Positions 34,414-44,452 are shown, numbered from the stretch's first letter. The stretch is DNA of 64,000 bases from Brevundimonas pondensis (GCF_017487345.1 NZ_CP062006.1:2300001-2364000), one strand, 5' to 3'. Notes: generated from the sequence alone by a model not told the origin. A program made the numbers and translations.

Positions 34414-35942
34414 AGATTGTCTCCTGCGGTCCCCAGCACCATCAAGCGTGTGGGGAATTTCAGATGGAATGTCGAGCCTTGTCCCAGGGAGGACTCTAGG
34501 GTGATCGCCCCGCCCAGGCGGCGGACGCTGTTGCGGACGAAGGCCAGGCCGAGGCCTTCGCCGGGCTGATCCTGCTTTCCGGCGCGACGAAACAGCTCGA
34601 ATATCCGCTCGTGATCGCGTTCAGAGACGCCGCGGCCGTTGTCGATGATGCGGTAGTGGACATGCTGATCGTCCCGGACCTCGCCCTCGACCACGATGCG
34701 GACGGGACGCCCCGGCTCCTGATACTTGACCGCATTGTCCAACAGGTTGCCGAATATCTGTTCGATCGACAGCCGGTCGCTCTCCAGCACAGGCAGGTCG
34801 CGCACCAGGATCTCGCCGCCGGTCTCTGCGACCTGGTGATGGACGCTGTCGGCGATGGCCTGAACCAGGGCGGTCATCGGCAGGCTCTCCGGCGTCAAAG
34901 CCCGCCGCCCCTCACGTGACAGCTTCAGAATAGCATTGATCAAGCGATCCATCTTGGCCGTCGAGGCGCGGATGAAGCCGACCGCCTCGGGTACGTCCTC
35001 GCGCACGGCGCGGATGGCCTCGGGCTCAATGGCCTCAGGGTGAGACTTTTCAAGCCGGGCCAGCTGATGATCGAAGACCTTGCCGACCTGTTCCAGTTCG
35101 GACGTGTAGCCCATGACGTTGACCAGCGGCGATCGCAGGTCATGGCTGACGATATAGGCGAAGCGCTGAATCTCCTCATTGGCGCGGGTCAGTTCTGCGG
35201 TGCGATCCCGCACCTGATCTTCCAGGCCCGCGTTCAACCGATCCAGCTCGAAGTGTGCGGCCTGAATTTCATCGACGTTGCGTCGCACCAGCCATACGCT
35301 GATACCGGCCAGAATCAGAATCAGTACTCCCGCCAGGGCGTTGACGGAGACGGTGACCGCCGAAGCCCGCTCTGACTGACGCGTGCGCTCGACCAGGCGG
35401 CGGGCCTCGATCGCATCGATCGCCGTCAGTTCGACACGCATGGCGTCCATCAGCGTCTTGCCCCGCCCGCCCCGGATCAGCGACACGGCCTCGCCAATCC
35501 GCCCCGTGCGGGTGAGCTCAATCGTGTCGACCATCAACTGCATCCGCTCATGATACAGCGCCTGAACCAGATCGAGCCGGGGAGCCAGTTCAGGGTCTTC
35601 GCCTATCAGACCCTCCAGGCGCGCCATCACGCCCGGCAGGGCCGCGACGGCGCGATCATGGACCTTGAGATACTCCGGTCTCGCGGTCAGCATGAAGCCC
35701 CGCTGCCCCGTCTCGGCGTCTACAACCAGGTTCAAGACGTCCTTAGCGGCCAGACGGACCTGCTGGCTGTGATCGACCGTGTCGTTATAGGCCGTCGTCC
35801 GCTGGATCATCACGAAGGTGGCGGCGTTCACCGCCAGCAACAGCAGGATGGCCAGGGCCAGCAGGGCGATGATCGAACGACTGAGGGTCGGCGTGCGCAA
35901 AAAGGCGCCAAAGGTCCGCAAGGCCGGCCGAATTCGTTTCAT
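34410..35942 (-). CDS. CHASE3 sensor histidine kinase
   Basis: A 510-residue membrane kinase. A first membrane span lies near residues 22-45, an extracytoplasmic CHASE3 domain of about 150 residues follows (VVDAETGQRGFMLTARPEYL is diagnostic), and a second span is near 196-219. A coiled coil leads to HisKA with His267 in IVSHDLRSPLVNVMGYTSEL, then HATPase with N box NLLDNAVKYQEP and G boxes DNGRGVSE and GEGLGLAF. The best start is ATG at 35942 with GGGGGT upstream; a TTG at 35951 is possible. The gene starts the kinase-receiver-kinase operon and lies 55 bases downstream of flhA on the same strand. Confidence 0.9.
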   Translation of the reverse strand: MKRIRPALRTFGAFLRTPTLSRSIIALLALAILLLLAVNAATFVMIQRTTAYNDTVDHSQQVRLAAKDVLNLVVDAETGQRGFMLTARPEYLKVHDRAVAALPGVMARLEGLIGEDPELAPRLDLVQALYHERMQLMVDTIELTRTGRIGEAVSLIRGGRGKTLMDAMRVELTAIDAIEARRLVERTRQSERASAVTVSVNALAGVLILILAGISVWLVRRNVDEIQAAHFELDRLNAGLEDQVRDRTAELTRANEEIQRFAYIVSHDLRSPLVNVMGYTSELEQVGKVFDHQLARLEKSHPEAIEPEAIRAVREDVPEAVGFIRASTAKMDRLINAILKLSREGRRALTPESLPMTALVQAIADSVHHQVAETGGEILVRDLPVLESDRLSIEQIFGNLLDNAVKYQEPGRPVRIVVEGEVRDDQHVHYRIIDNGRGVSERDHERIFELFRRAGKQDQPGEGLGLAFVRNSVRRLGGAITLESSLGQGSTFHLKFPTRLMVLGTAGDNL

Positions 35943-35997
35943 GACCCCCAACTTATCGACCGAACCCCTTGAGTCCAGCCGTTAACCTCGAGAGCGG

Positions 35998-38100
35998 TCA
36001 GACTGTGCCGACGGTCCGCAGGCGGGCCTTGGGATGGACCTCGTTCTGGCTCATCACCACGGTCTGGCCGCGGAAGCGTTCGATGATCGAACGGACGTAG
36101 GGGCGGACCTGCGGCCCCGTCAGCAGGACCGGGTTCTCGCCCGCCATGGCGGCGCGCTCGAAGACGTCGCGGACGTTGCGGATAAAGTCCTGAAGGCGGC
36201 TGGGCGCCATGGCCAGCTGCTTGTCCTCGCCGGGGCCGATCAGGCTCTCGGCGAAGGCCTGCTCCCAGTCCGGCGACAGGGTGACGATCGGCAGGGCCCC
36301 GTCGTCGCCGCGATTGGCCCAGCACAGCTGACGCGCCAGACGCGTGCGGACGTGCTCGACCAGGGTGGTGACGCTGGTGGTGTGCGGCGCCGCCTCGGCC
36401 AGGCCTTCGAGGATGGCGGGCAGGTCGCGGATCGAGACCTTTTCGCGCAGCAGACTCTGCAGCACCCGTTGCAGAGTGGTGACGGTGACGACGGTTGGAA
36501 TCAGCTCCTCGACCAGCTTCTTCTCTTCGCCGTTCAGTTCGTTGAGCAGCTTCTGCACCTCGGCGTAGGACAGCAGCTCGGCCATGTTCTCCTTGAGAAT
36601 CTCGGTCAGGTGCGTGGTCAGCACCGTCGAAGGATCGACCAGGGTATAGCCGCGGAAGGTGGCCTCTTCGCGCAGGGATTCATCGATCCAGGTGGCGGGC
36701 AGGCCGAAGGCGGGCTCGCGCGTGTGTTCGCCGGGCAGTTCGACCTGACGGCCGGCCGGGTCCATGGCCATCAGCGACGACAGGCGCACCTCGCCGGCCC
36801 CGGCCTCCATCTCCTTGATGCGGATGGCGTAGCCCTGATTGGGCAGGCGCATGTTGTCGAGGATACGGACCGACGGCATGACGAAGCCGTATTCCTGGGC
36901 CAGCGACCGGCGCAGTGCGCGGATCTGATCGGTCAGGCGGCGGCCCTCCAGATCATTGATGAGCGACAACAGGGCGTAGCCCAGCTCGATCTTGACCTCG
37001 TCGATGGTCAGGGCGGTCGAGATCGGCTCCTCGACATCCTCCTTCGGTTTGGCCAGGTCCACAGTCTCGACCACGGCGGGCTTCAACCGATCACGACCCA
37101 ATTTCCAGGCCATGAAGCCCGCGCCCAGGGCCAGGGCGGCGAAGGGGATCAGCGGCATGCCGGGGATCAGGCCGATCAGGCCCGCCGCGCCGGAGACGAC
37201 GCCCAGGCTGACGGGGTTGGTCGCCAACTGATTGACCAGGGCCTTGTCCGCCGAGCCTTCAACGCCCGCCTTCGACACCAGGAAGCCGGCGGCGACCGAG
37301 ACGATGATGGCCGGGATCTGGGTCACCAGACCGTCACCGACAGTCAGCTGGACATAGGTATTGGCCGCCTCTCCCACCGGCATGCCGTGCTGCGTCACCC
37401 CGATCAGAAGGCCGCCGATGGCGTTGATGAAGGTGATGATCAGGCCCGCCACGGCGTCACCGCGCACGAACTTGGAGGCGCCGTCCATGGCCCCGAAGAA
37501 GGTGGATTCCTGCTCCAGCTCCTTGCGACGCAGCTTGGCCTGGTCCTCGGTGATCAGGCCCGACGACAGGTCGGCGTCAATGGCCATCTGCTTGCCCGGC
37601 ATGGAGTCCAGGGTGAAGCGGGCCGAGACCTCGGCGATACGGGTCGAGCCCTTGGTGATGACGACGAAGTTCACCACCAGGATGATGGCGAAGATGATCA
37701 CCCCGATGATGAAGTTGCCGCCCATCATCAGTTCGCCGAAGGCGTTGATGACCTGACCGGCGCTGTCATGGCCTTCCTGACCATGGGTCAGGATCAGGCG
37801 CGTCGAGGCCAGGTTCAGGCCCAGTCGATACAGGGTCGAAACCAGCAGCACCGTGGGGAAGATGGCGAAGTCCAGCGGCCGCTTCATCATCACGGCCGTC
37901 ATCAGGATCAGCACGCTGGACACCAGCGAGATCGCCAGCAGCAGATCCAGAAGCATCTTCGGGATCGGCAGGATCAGCAGCATGATGACCGCGATCACGC
38001 CGACCGCCAGCCCCACATCGCCGCGCAGCAGCCAGCCGAGCGCGTCGCGCCCGGTGGGGCGCGCATAGCCGTCCTTCATCAGGACAGGCGCATCAACCAT
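35998..38100 (-). CDS. flhA: flagellar export apparatus protein FlhA
   Basis: A 700-residue inner-membrane gate of the flagellar type III secretion system. The N-terminal half has eight membrane spans with the conserved FHIPEP-type loop region (SARFTLDSMPGKQMAIDADLSSGLI); the C-terminal half is the cytoplasmic export-gate domain that binds chaperone-filament complexes. The length fits the family. The gene follows the beta-lactamase gene with a 47-base gap. In Caulobacter flhA likewise lies behind flbD. The start is an ATG at 38100. Confidence 0.96.
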   Translation of the reverse strand: MVDAPVLMKDGYARPTGRDALGWLLRGDVGLAVGVIAVIMLLILPIPKMLLDLLLAISLVSSVLILMTAVMMKRPLDFAIFPTVLLVSTLYRLGLNLASTRLILTHGQEGHDSAGQVINAFGELMMGGNFIIGVIIFAIILVVNFVVITKGSTRIAEVSARFTLDSMPGKQMAIDADLSSGLITEDQAKLRRKELEQESTFFGAMDGASKFVRGDAVAGLIITFINAIGGLLIGVTQHGMPVGEAANTYVQLTVGDGLVTQIPAIIVSVAAGFLVSKAGVEGSADKALVNQLATNPVSLGVVSGAAGLIGLIPGMPLIPFAALALGAGFMAWKLGRDRLKPAVVETVDLAKPKEDVEEPISTALTIDEVKIELGYALLSLINDLEGRRLTDQIRALRRSLAQEYGFVMPSVRILDNMRLPNQGYAIRIKEMEAGAGEVRLSSLMAMDPAGRQVELPGEHTREPAFGLPATWIDESLREEATFRGYTLVDPSTVLTTHLTEILKENMAELLSYAEVQKLLNELNGEEKKLVEELIPTVVTVTTLQRVLQSLLREKVSIRDLPAILEGLAEAAPHTTSVTTLVEHVRTRLARQLCWANRGDDGALPIVTLSPDWEQAFAESLIGPGEDKQLAMAPSRLQDFIRNVRDVFERAAMAGENPVLLTGPQVRPYVRSIIERFRGQTVVMSQNEVHPKARLRTVGTV

Positions 38101-38147
38101 GGCGGCGGACGAAGATCATCCCGCCTGATGACAGGATTCGCGCGGTC

Positions 38148-39047
38148 TCAGCCATGCTCGAAGGCTTTCAACGCCAAACGGGTCGCGTCGGCGATGATGG
38201 CTTCGCGCTGTTCGTCGGACGAATCCCGCGTGGCGTGGAAATAGACAGCGATGACGATAGGCGCGCCACCGCCAGGTCTTTGGATCAGGCCGATGTCGTT
38301 GGTCGGGCCATAACCGCCCGTGCCCGTCTTGTGCGCCACGGTCCAGCCAGCCGGAACCCCCGCCTTGATCCGCCCCTGCCCGGTCGGCGTCTCGCTCATC
38401 CAGCGCATCAGCAGAGCCTTGGACGCCGCGTTCAGCGGGGTGTCGGGTGCGACCAGCAGACGGCTGATATTCTGCACCGACTGGATCGGGGTGATGGTGT
38501 CCTTGTCGCCGTCCAAGCGGTTCATCTCGGGCTCGAGACGGTCGACACGGGTGCTGTCGTCGCCGATGCCGCGATAGAAGGCGCGCAAGGCGTCCAGTCC
38601 GCCCATCTCGCGGATCAGGATATTGGCGGCGGGGTTGTCGCTGACCTCGACCGTGGCCTTCACCAACTGCTCGATGGTCAGGGTCGAGCCGACCGCCTTT
38701 TCCGTCACCGGGGCGTGGTTGATCATGTCGGCTGCGATCACCGGGACGGCGCGGTCCAGCCGCTCCTGCCCCGCCTGGACGCGCAGCAGGGTGGCGGCGG
38801 CCAGATACATCTTGAAGGTCGAGCAATAGACGAAACGCTCGTCGCCGCGCCAGGCGGCGTTCTGCCCCTCGGAAGCAATGGCCAGGCCCAGACGACCGCC
38901 ATGACGAGCTTCCAGATCCGACAGGTCGAGCTCCAGCGTTTCGACGGGCGCATCGACGTCCGCCTCCACCGCCGCGACTTCTCGCGAGCAGGCGGCCAGC
39001 GTCAGGGCGCCGACGCCCAGAAGAACAGTCCGGCGGTCGGCGCGCAT
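38148..39047 (-). CDS. class A beta-lactamase, predicted Tat lipoprotein
   Basis: A 299-residue serine beta-lactamase that opens the beta-lactam ring. All class A motifs are present: S76-T-F-K79 (Ser70/Lys73), SDN at 136-138, Glu172 in LEPEMN (Glu166) and KTG at 240-242. The N terminus from the ATG at 39047 is MRADRRTVLLGVGALTLAAC: a twin-Arg and an LAAC lipobox, so it is probably a Tat-exported lipoprotein cleaved at Cys20. A GTG or TTG start at 39083 would overlap flbD. It lies four bases after flbD and 47 before flhA, in the same direction, and is likely transcribed with the flagellar genes. Its spectrum cannot be judged from sequence. Confidence 0.93.
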   Translation of the reverse strand: MRADRRTVLLGVGALTLAACSREVAAVEADVDAPVETLELDLSDLEARHGGRLGLAIASEGQNAAWRGDERFVYCSTFKMYLAAATLLRVQAGQERLDRAVPVIAADMINHAPVTEKAVGSTLTIEQLVKATVEVSDNPAANILIREMGGLDALRAFYRGIGDDSTRVDRLEPEMNRLDGDKDTITPIQSVQNISRLLVAPDTPLNAASKALLMRWMSETPTGQGRIKAGVPAGWTVAHKTGTGGYGPTNDIGLIQRPGGGAPIVIAVYFHATRDSSDEQREAIIADATRLALKAFEHG

Positions 39048-39051
39048 GGCC

Positions 39052-40464
39052 CTAACCCGCCGCGCCGTAGGCGGCCGCGACACCCGACTGGGGCGCCGGG
39101 ATGGGCGTGCCCTCGTCGGCGTATTCGTTCAACTTGTTGCGCAGGGTGCGGATCGAAATGCCCAGGATGGTGGCCGCATGGGTGCGGTTGCCCAGGCAGT
39201 GGTTCAGGGTGTCGAGGATCAGGGTCTTTTCCATCTCGGCCACGGTCTGACCGACGAAGCTGCGGGTCATGGCGTCGGCCATCTGGGCCGCATGACCGGC
39301 GACGCCGGCGTCATAGGTCGAGGCGATGGGCGACGGGGCCGCCGCGCCGCCTTCCAGCAGGGGGCGACCATCCGGCAGGCGGATGGCGTCAACGTCAATC
39401 TCGGCCCCGGTCGCCAACAGGACGGCGCGGTGCATGGCGTTTTCCAGCTCGCGCACGTTGCCGGGCCAGCGGTGGCCGACCAGGGCGCGGCGGGCCTCGA
39501 CCGAGATCGGGCGCGGCGGCACGCCGTTGGCGGCGGCGTACTTGCGGATGAAGTGGTCGCACAGGACGGCGATGTCGCCCGGACGTTCGCGCAGAGACGG
39601 CAGGCGCAGGTTCACCACGTTCAGGCGGTAGAGCAGGTCTTCGCGGAAGGTCCCCTCGGCCACGGCCTTGGCCAGGTCGCGGTTGGAGGTGGCGATGATA
39701 CGGATATTGACCGGCACGGGCTTGGAGCCGCCTACGCGGTCGATGACGCGTTCCTGAATGGCGCGCAGCAGCTTGGCCTGCAGGCGGGCGTCCATCTCCG
39801 AGATTTCGTCCAGCAGAAGCGTGCCGCCGTCGGCCTCCTCGAACTTGCCGATGCGGCGAGCCACGGCGCCGGTGAAGGCCCCCTTCTCGTGGCCGAACAG
39901 CTCGGATTCCAGCAGATTGTCGGGAATGGCGGCGCAGTTGACGCTGATGAAGGGCTTGTCCGCGCGCTTCGAACCCGTGTGCAGGTGACGGGCCATCACC
40001 TCCTTGCCGACGCCGCTTTCGCCAGTGATCAGGATCGAGGCTTCCGAGCGCGCCACCTGATCGGCCAGGCTGATGACGGCCTTCATGGCCGGATCGGCCG
40101 AGATCATCGGCCGCTCGTCATCGGCCACGGCCGACAGGACGGCGGCGATCAGGTCCGCCTCGGGCGGCAGGGGGATGAACTCCTTGGCCCCGGCGCGGAT
40201 GGCGTCGGCGGCTTCACGGGCGTCGGCGTCGACGCCGCAGGCCACGACCGGGACGTGGATGCGTTCGGCGTCGTTGGCGGCGATCAGTGCGGCGATGTCG
40301 ATGCGGTAGTCGACCATCATCAGGTCGGCCCCCTGCCCGCGACGCAGTTGCTCGGTCGCCTGATCGGCGCGCTCGACGTGCTGGACCTTGGCGCCGTGCG
40401 CCATGGCCATCTTCACCGCCGTCGCCAGCTGTCCGCTGAGCCTGCCAACCACCAGAAGCCGCAT
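39052..40464 (-). CDS. flbD: FlbD, sigma-54-dependent flagellar regulator
   Basis: A 470-residue bacterial enhancer-binding protein. In Caulobacter FlbD activates late flagellar genes with sigma-54 and represses fliF. The N-terminal 115 residues are a degenerate receiver-like domain lacking the usual acidic pocket. The AAA domain has Walker A GESGVGKE, the sigma-54 contact GAFTGA and Walker [13 protein letters not shown]; the C terminus has a Fis-type HTH ([21 protein letters not shown]). A repressor target near the fliF promoter is expected. The gene order fliN-flbD matches Caulobacter. Confidence 0.94.
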   Translation of the reverse strand: MRLLVVGRLSGQLATAVKMAMAHGAKVQHVERADQATEQLRRGQGADLMMVDYRIDIAALIAANDAERIHVPVVACGVDADAREAADAIRAGAKEFIPLPPEADLIAAVLSAVADDERPMISADPAMKAVISLADQVARSEASILITGESGVGKEVMARHLHTGSKRADKPFISVNCAAIPDNLLESELFGHEKGAFTGAVARRIGKFEEADGGTLLLDEISEMDARLQAKLLRAIQERVIDRVGGSKPVPVNIRIIATSNRDLAKAVAEGTFREDLLYRLNVVNLRLPSLRERPGDIAVLCDHFIRKYAAANGVPPRPISVEARRALVGHRWPGNVRELENAMHRAVLLATGAEIDVDAIRLPDGRPLLEGGAAAPSPIASTYDAGVAGHAAQMADAMTRSFVGQTVAEMEKTLILDTLNHCLGNRTHAATILGISIRTLRNKLNEYADEGTPIPAPQSGVAAAYGAAG

Positions 40465-40508
40465 GGGTCTTCTCCTCTAGATCTCTACTGCGAAAACACG
40501 GTCGCCGT

Positions 40509-40841
40509 TCAGGCGCCCTTGTCCTCGGTCTTGATGATTTCCGTCATGGTCACGCCCAGGCGATCCTCGACGACGACGACCTCCCCACGGGCGACCAGAC
40601 GGTTGTTGACGAAGATATCGATGGCCTCGCCGACCTTGCGATCCAGCTCCAGCACGCTGCCGCGGTTCAGCTTCAGCAGTTGGGCGACCGACATATGGGC
40701 CTTGCCCAGGACGGCCGAGATATTGACCGGCACGTCGAAGACGGTCGCCAGATCGGCGGCGGACTTGTCGCCGCCATCATCGGCGAGGTTCAGGGCGGTG
40801 GAGTCGCCGAACTCTTCAAGGGCGAGATCGTCGGTGGCCAT
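40509..40841 (-). CDS. fliN: flagellar motor switch protein FliN
   Basis: A 110-residue C-ring component. After an acidic 25-residue leader, the SpoA domain reads VFDVPVNISAVLGKAHMSVAQLLKLNRGSVLELDRKVGEAIDIFVNNRLVARGEVVVVEDRLGV in overlapping parts, the family hallmark. Its start ATG overlaps the flbE stop by one base (TGATG). With FliG and FliM it sets rotation direction; fliM is not in the window. Confidence 0.94.
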   Translation of the reverse strand: MATDDLALEEFGDSTALNLADDGGDKSAADLATVFDVPVNISAVLGKAHMSVAQLLKLNRGSVLELDRKVGEAIDIFVNNRLVARGEVVVVEDRLGVTMTEIIKTEDKGA

Positions 40842-41488
40842 CAGAAGGCGCTCCTGTCGATGGATTCAGCATGGCCGGCCTCGGCCGCGAGCGCAGCCTC
40901 CAGCGCAGCGGAGACGCGGGCGGCGACGCCCTCGGGATCGAACTCGGCGCGGCCGTCGGCCCATTCCAGGGCGAAGGCGGCTGCGGGGGCGCCGATATCC
41001 TCACGGAAGGCGATCAGGCCGCTGAAGCCGGCGTCGGCGCACAGGGCTTCGATATGGACGCGGGTCGCCTCGTCCAGTCCTGCGGCGCGGACCAGAAGAC
41101 GGGGCGAGGCGTCGATCTCCTGCCCCAGTTGTTCGATGGCGGCTTCCAGCGGGCGGCGCGGGAAACGGTCGAAGGCGGCCGAGGCCAGGACGCGCGCGGC
41201 GGCGACCGACAGTTCGGCGGATTGGCGCCGATGCGCCTCGGCGATGCTGCTGAGGGCGCCTGCCGCATGGGCCGCATGCTGCGCCAGGGTCGACAGGGCG
41301 TCGGCCCGCAGGGCTTCCACCTCGGCCAGAGCTTGCTGACGGGCCTCCAGACGAGCCTGGGCGACCAGGGCGTCGACCTCGGCAGGCGCAAAGGAGCGCT
41401 TGGTCGGCTGCCAGGCGGACGGACGCACGACCGCGCCATTGGCGTCGAACTCGGTGTCGAAAATGAAGGGGCGAGCGTTTGCGGTCAT
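40841..41488 (-). CDS. flbE: FlbE/FliH-like flagellar export ATPase regulator
   Basis: A 215-residue protein in the position of Caulobacter flbE. The middle is a long alanine-rich helix (residues of about 45-100) typical of FliH, and the C-terminal part (RLLVRAAGLDEATRVHIEALCADAGF) looks like the FliH/HrpE domain. FliH regulates the FliI ATPase and binds the C ring. Identity is supported by gene order, since the sequence is weakly conserved. The gene starts one base after the fliG stop region and overlaps fliN by one base. Confidence 0.83.
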   Translation of the reverse strand: MTANARPFIFDTEFDANGAVVRPSAWQPTKRSFAPAEVDALVAQARLEARQQALAEVEALRADALSTLAQHAAHAAGALSSIAEAHRRQSAELSVAAARVLASAAFDRFPRRPLEAAIEQLGQEIDASPRLLVRAAGLDEATRVHIEALCADAGFSGLIAFREDIGAPAAAFALEWADGRAEFDPEGVAARVSAALEAALAAEAGHAESIDRSAF

Positions 41489-41489
41489 G

Positions 41490-42524
41490 TCAGTAGATCA
41501 ACTCGTCATCGCCGCCCTGGCCGGCCAGCATGATTTCACCACGCGCCGCCAAGTCCTTGGCCACCTGGACCATGGTCATCTGGGCGCTGTCGACGTCCTT
41601 CAGACGAACGGGGCCCATCGAATCCATGTCTTCACGCATGATCTTCGAGGCTCGCTCGGACATGTTGGAGAAGAACATCTCACGCAGGGCGTCCGAAGCG
41701 CCCTTCAACGCCAGACCAAGCTGATCCTTCTCGACCGCGCGCAGCAAGGTCTGAACGCCACCCGGATCAAGGCGCGACAGGTCCTCGAAGACAAACATCA
41801 AGGCGCGGATTCGCTCGGCGGAATCGCGGCTGCGTTCCTCCAGGGCGCCGATGAAGCGTGCCTCGGTCTGGCGATCAAAGCTGTTGAAGATGTCGGCCAT
41901 CAGTTCATGGCTGTCGCGCTTGGAGGTGCGGGCCAGGTTGGACATGAACTCGGTGCGCAGGGTCTGTTCGATCTTGTCGAGAATGTCGCGCTGTACCGGC
42001 TCCATGCGCAGCATGCGCTGCACACATTCCAGAGCGAAGTCCTCGGGCAGGGCCGTGAGCACGCGCGAGGCGTGATCCGGCTTGATCTTGGAGAGAACCA
42101 CCGCGACCGTCTGCGGATATTCGTTCTTCAGATAGTTGGCGAGCACAGCCTCGTTCACGTTGCCGAGCTTGTCCCACATGGTCCGCCCTGCGGGACCGCG
42201 GATCTCCTCCATCAGGGCGTCAACGCGATCGCCGGGCATGAAGGAAGCGAGCAGACGCTGGGTCTGCTCATAGCTGCCCATCAGCGAACCCGAACCGCCG
42301 ATGCCGGAGACAAACTCCACCAGCACTTCCTCAACGACATGGGCGGTGACCGTGCCGAGACCGGCCATGGCCTGGGAGACCTCCTTGATCTCCTCGTCAT
42401 CCAGCTGCTGCCAGAGGACCGTGTGCTCTTCCCCCAGGGAGAGCAGGACCACCGCGGCCTTTTCAGGCCCCGACAGTTTGCGGGCATCATCGACTGCGGC
42501 TTTCTTGCTCACGAGACGGGTCAT
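41490..42524 (-). CDS. fliG: flagellar motor switch protein FliG
   Basis: A 344-residue C-ring protein that couples stator and rotor. Typical blocks: [19 protein letters not shown] (N-terminal domain), [41 protein letters not shown] (in parts, middle domain), and a C-terminal torque helix with charged residues ([28 protein letters not shown]). The ATG overlaps the fliF stop (TAATG), so translation is coupled. Gene order fliF-fliG is universal. Confidence 0.96.
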   Translation of the reverse strand: MTRLVSKKAAVDDARKLSGPEKAAVVLLSLGEEHTVLWQQLDDEEIKEVSQAMAGLGTVTAHVVEEVLVEFVSGIGGSGSLMGSYEQTQRLLASFMPGDRVDALMEEIRGPAGRTMWDKLGNVNEAVLANYLKNEYPQTVAVVLSKIKPDHASRVLTALPEDFALECVQRMLRMEPVQRDILDKIEQTLRTEFMSNLARTSKRDSHELMADIFNSFDRQTEARFIGALEERSRDSAERIRALMFVFEDLSRLDPGGVQTLLRAVEKDQLGLALKGASDALREMFFSNMSERASKIMREDMDSMGPVRLKDVDSAQMTMVQVAKDLAARGEIMLAGQGGDDELIY

Positions 42525-44179
42525 TAGCTCTCATGCACCCACGACCTGAGGATCGCGGTCGATTCCTCAGGGTGAGTGTCCACGAAGTCGGCGACCTTCT
42601 TGATCGAGGAGGCTTTCACCTGACCCTCGATGCGGGCGATGTCGAGCCGTTGATCCATGTCGCTGGGACCGGCTAGCATCTGAGGCTGGCCCGGCAGGGT
42701 TCCGCCGACCAGCTGGGTGTCCAACGGCGTCACCGGCAGGCCGTTGGCGCCGACCAGGGCGGGCGTCGCCGCCCCGCCCGTCGCGGCCTTCAGCAAGGGG
42801 CGGACCACGAAGAAGATCAGCAGGAATCCGGTGATGACCAGCACCAGCAGCTCGATCCCGCGCATGATGTCGTTCTTGTCGAAGTTGAACATCGACGAGC
42901 CTTCGTCCGCGCCCGGCGCCGCCGAGGGCTCGCGGTTGAAGCGGACGTTGACCACCTCGATCTTGTCGCCGCGCGTCTCGTCGATGCCGACGGCGGCAGC
43001 CACCAGGGTCTTGATCTGCTGGACTTCCTCGGCCGTGCGCGGGGCGTAGGTCGGCGCACCCTTGCCGTCGGCGGCGGGGGTGTACTTGCCGTCCACGGCG
43101 ACCGAGACCGACAGCTTCTTGACCTCACCCGGCTCCTTGACCGTCGTCGTGGTGGTGTTCGAGATCTCGTAGTTGGTCGTCTCGGTGTTTTCCGAGTTGG
43201 TCGAGCCGATCGGCGTGGTGTTGGGGGCCTGACCGCCGGGAATGTTGTTTGTGGCGGTGACGCCGCCGTCGGCCTGGCCCGTCGTGTCCTGCGACTGCGA
43301 GCCGTTGGTCGAGGTCGAACGCACGACCTGGCCGTCGGGATCGAACTTCTGTTCCTGGGTGGTCGAACGGCTGTGGTCGATGTCGGCCGTCACCTGAACG
43401 CGGGCCGCGCCGGCGCCGACGACGCCCTCGACGATGTCCTTGATGCGGGTCTGCAGCTGGGACTCGGTCGTGGCCTTGGCCGCCTCGGCATTGGCCGAGG
43501 TGAAGCCGGTGTCTTCCGAGCCCGCCGCCAGGGTGCGATTCGACTGGTCCGTCACCGTGACCTTGTCCGGCTTCAGGTTCGGCACGGACGAAGCGACGAC
43601 GTTGCGGATGGCGCGGACCTGATCGGCGCTGAGGTCGCGTCCGCCCACGCCCACGACCACGGCGGCGGTCGGGTCGGTGGCGGCGGCCTGGAACATTTCG
43701 CGGCGCGGCATGGTGATGTGGACGCGGGCCGAGGTGATGCCGCGCATCGACATGATGGTGCGCGACAGCTCGCCCTGCAGGGCGCGTTGCTCGTTCAGGT
43801 TCTGCTGGAACTCGGTCTGACCCAGCACCGACTGGTTGTCGAAGATCTCGTAGCCGACGCTGCCCGAGGTCACGAGACCCTTGCCCGCCAGCATCAGGCG
43901 CGCCGTGCCGACTTCGTCGCGGCTGACGAAGATGGTCGAGCCGTCGCCCTTGGAGCTGTACTTGATGCCCGCCTGATCCAGGGCGGCGCTGATCTCGGAG
44001 GCCTCGCGCAGGTCAAGGTTGGAATAGAGCAGAGCGTCGGGCGCCTGGCCCACACGCAGCATGACGGCGACCAGCACCGCGGCCACGCCGGCGGCCACGC
44101 CAAGCACCGCGGCCAGACGGCCGATACCGAACTTCTGCAACGCCGCCGTGAAGCCGCCCACGCGTCCCCGCCCATCCAC
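42524..44179 (-). CDS. fliF: flagellar MS-ring protein FliF
   Basis: A 551-residue MS-ring subunit. A first membrane span at about 22-43, the large periplasmic ring-building domains ([25 protein letters not shown] and the [11 protein letters not shown] segment), a low-complexity Thr/Asn/Glu-rich loop near 290-340, a second span near 440-462 ([20 protein letters not shown]) and a cytoplasmic C-terminal tail that binds FliG ([13 protein letters not shown]). The start is GTG at 44179; no better start is in frame. It is the first gene of the flagellar operon and has CtrA-like sequence upstream. Confidence 0.94.
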   Translation of the reverse strand: MDGRGRVGGFTAALQKFGIGRLAAVLGVAAGVAAVLVAVMLRVGQAPDALLYSNLDLREASEISAALDQAGIKYSSKGDGSTIFVSRDEVGTARLMLAGKGLVTSGSVGYEIFDNQSVLGQTEFQQNLNEQRALQGELSRTIMSMRGITSARVHITMPRREMFQAAATDPTAAVVVGVGGRDLSADQVRAIRNVVASSVPNLKPDKVTVTDQSNRTLAAGSEDTGFTSANAEAAKATTESQLQTRIKDIVEGVVGAGAARVQVTADIDHSRSTTQEQKFDPDGQVVRSTSTNGSQSQDTTGQADGGVTATNNIPGGQAPNTTPIGSTNSENTETTNYEISNTTTTTVKEPGEVKKLSVSVAVDGKYTPAADGKGAPTYAPRTAEEVQQIKTLVAAAVGIDETRGDKIEVVNVRFNREPSAAPGADEGSSMFNFDKNDIMRGIELLVLVITGFLLIFFVVRPLLKAATGGAATPALVGANGLPVTPLDTQLVGGTLPGQPQMLAGPSDMDQRLDIARIEGQVKASSIKKVADFVDTHPEESTAILRSWVHES

Positions 44180-44224
44180 TGACGGGGCGAACTGCCCCGC
44201 TAGGCAGAAAGTGCCGCGTGGATG

Positions 44225-44250
44225 GTAAACGCCGCGTTAAGATGCGTTAA
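44225..44250 (-). promoter_or_regulatory. CtrA-like box upstream of fliF
   Basis: Read on the minus strand: TTAAC (44246-44250), four bases, TTAAC, then six bases and TTTAC. The second and third elements fit TTAA-N7-TTTAC (44225-44240), one base from the CtrA consensus. The GTG start is 45 bases on. A GAATC (GANTC) CcrM site lies at 44260-44264. In Caulobacter fliF is CtrA-activated. The rest of 44180-44269 shows nothing else. Confidence 0.45.
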
Positions 44251-44269
44251 AGATTGAGGGAATCCGATC

Positions 44270-44452
44270 CCTTCTCCCCTTGAGGGAGAAGGTGGCAGGC
44301 GGAGCCTGACGGATGAGGGGTGTCGGCGCGATCAGCGACCGCCCAGCGCGCAGCAGGCACGAAAAAGGGGTGCGGCTCTGCCGGAAACGGCAGCGCTCAC
44401 ACCCCTCATCCGAGCGCCTTCGGCGCCCACCTTCTCCCTCAATGGGAGAAGG
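44270..44452. repeat. palindromic MITE-like intergenic element (about 183 bases)
   Basis: The outer ends are 26-base inverted repeats with one mismatch (44270-44295 and 44427-44452), each itself holding a small CTTCTCCC/GGGAGAAG hairpin. Further in, GGATGAGGGGTGT (44311-44323) is a perfect complement of 44399-44411. No coding frame is present. It lies between the fliF promoter and the 3' end of the dehydrogenase gene, together filling the only gene-free stretch over 300 bases. Confidence 0.75.
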
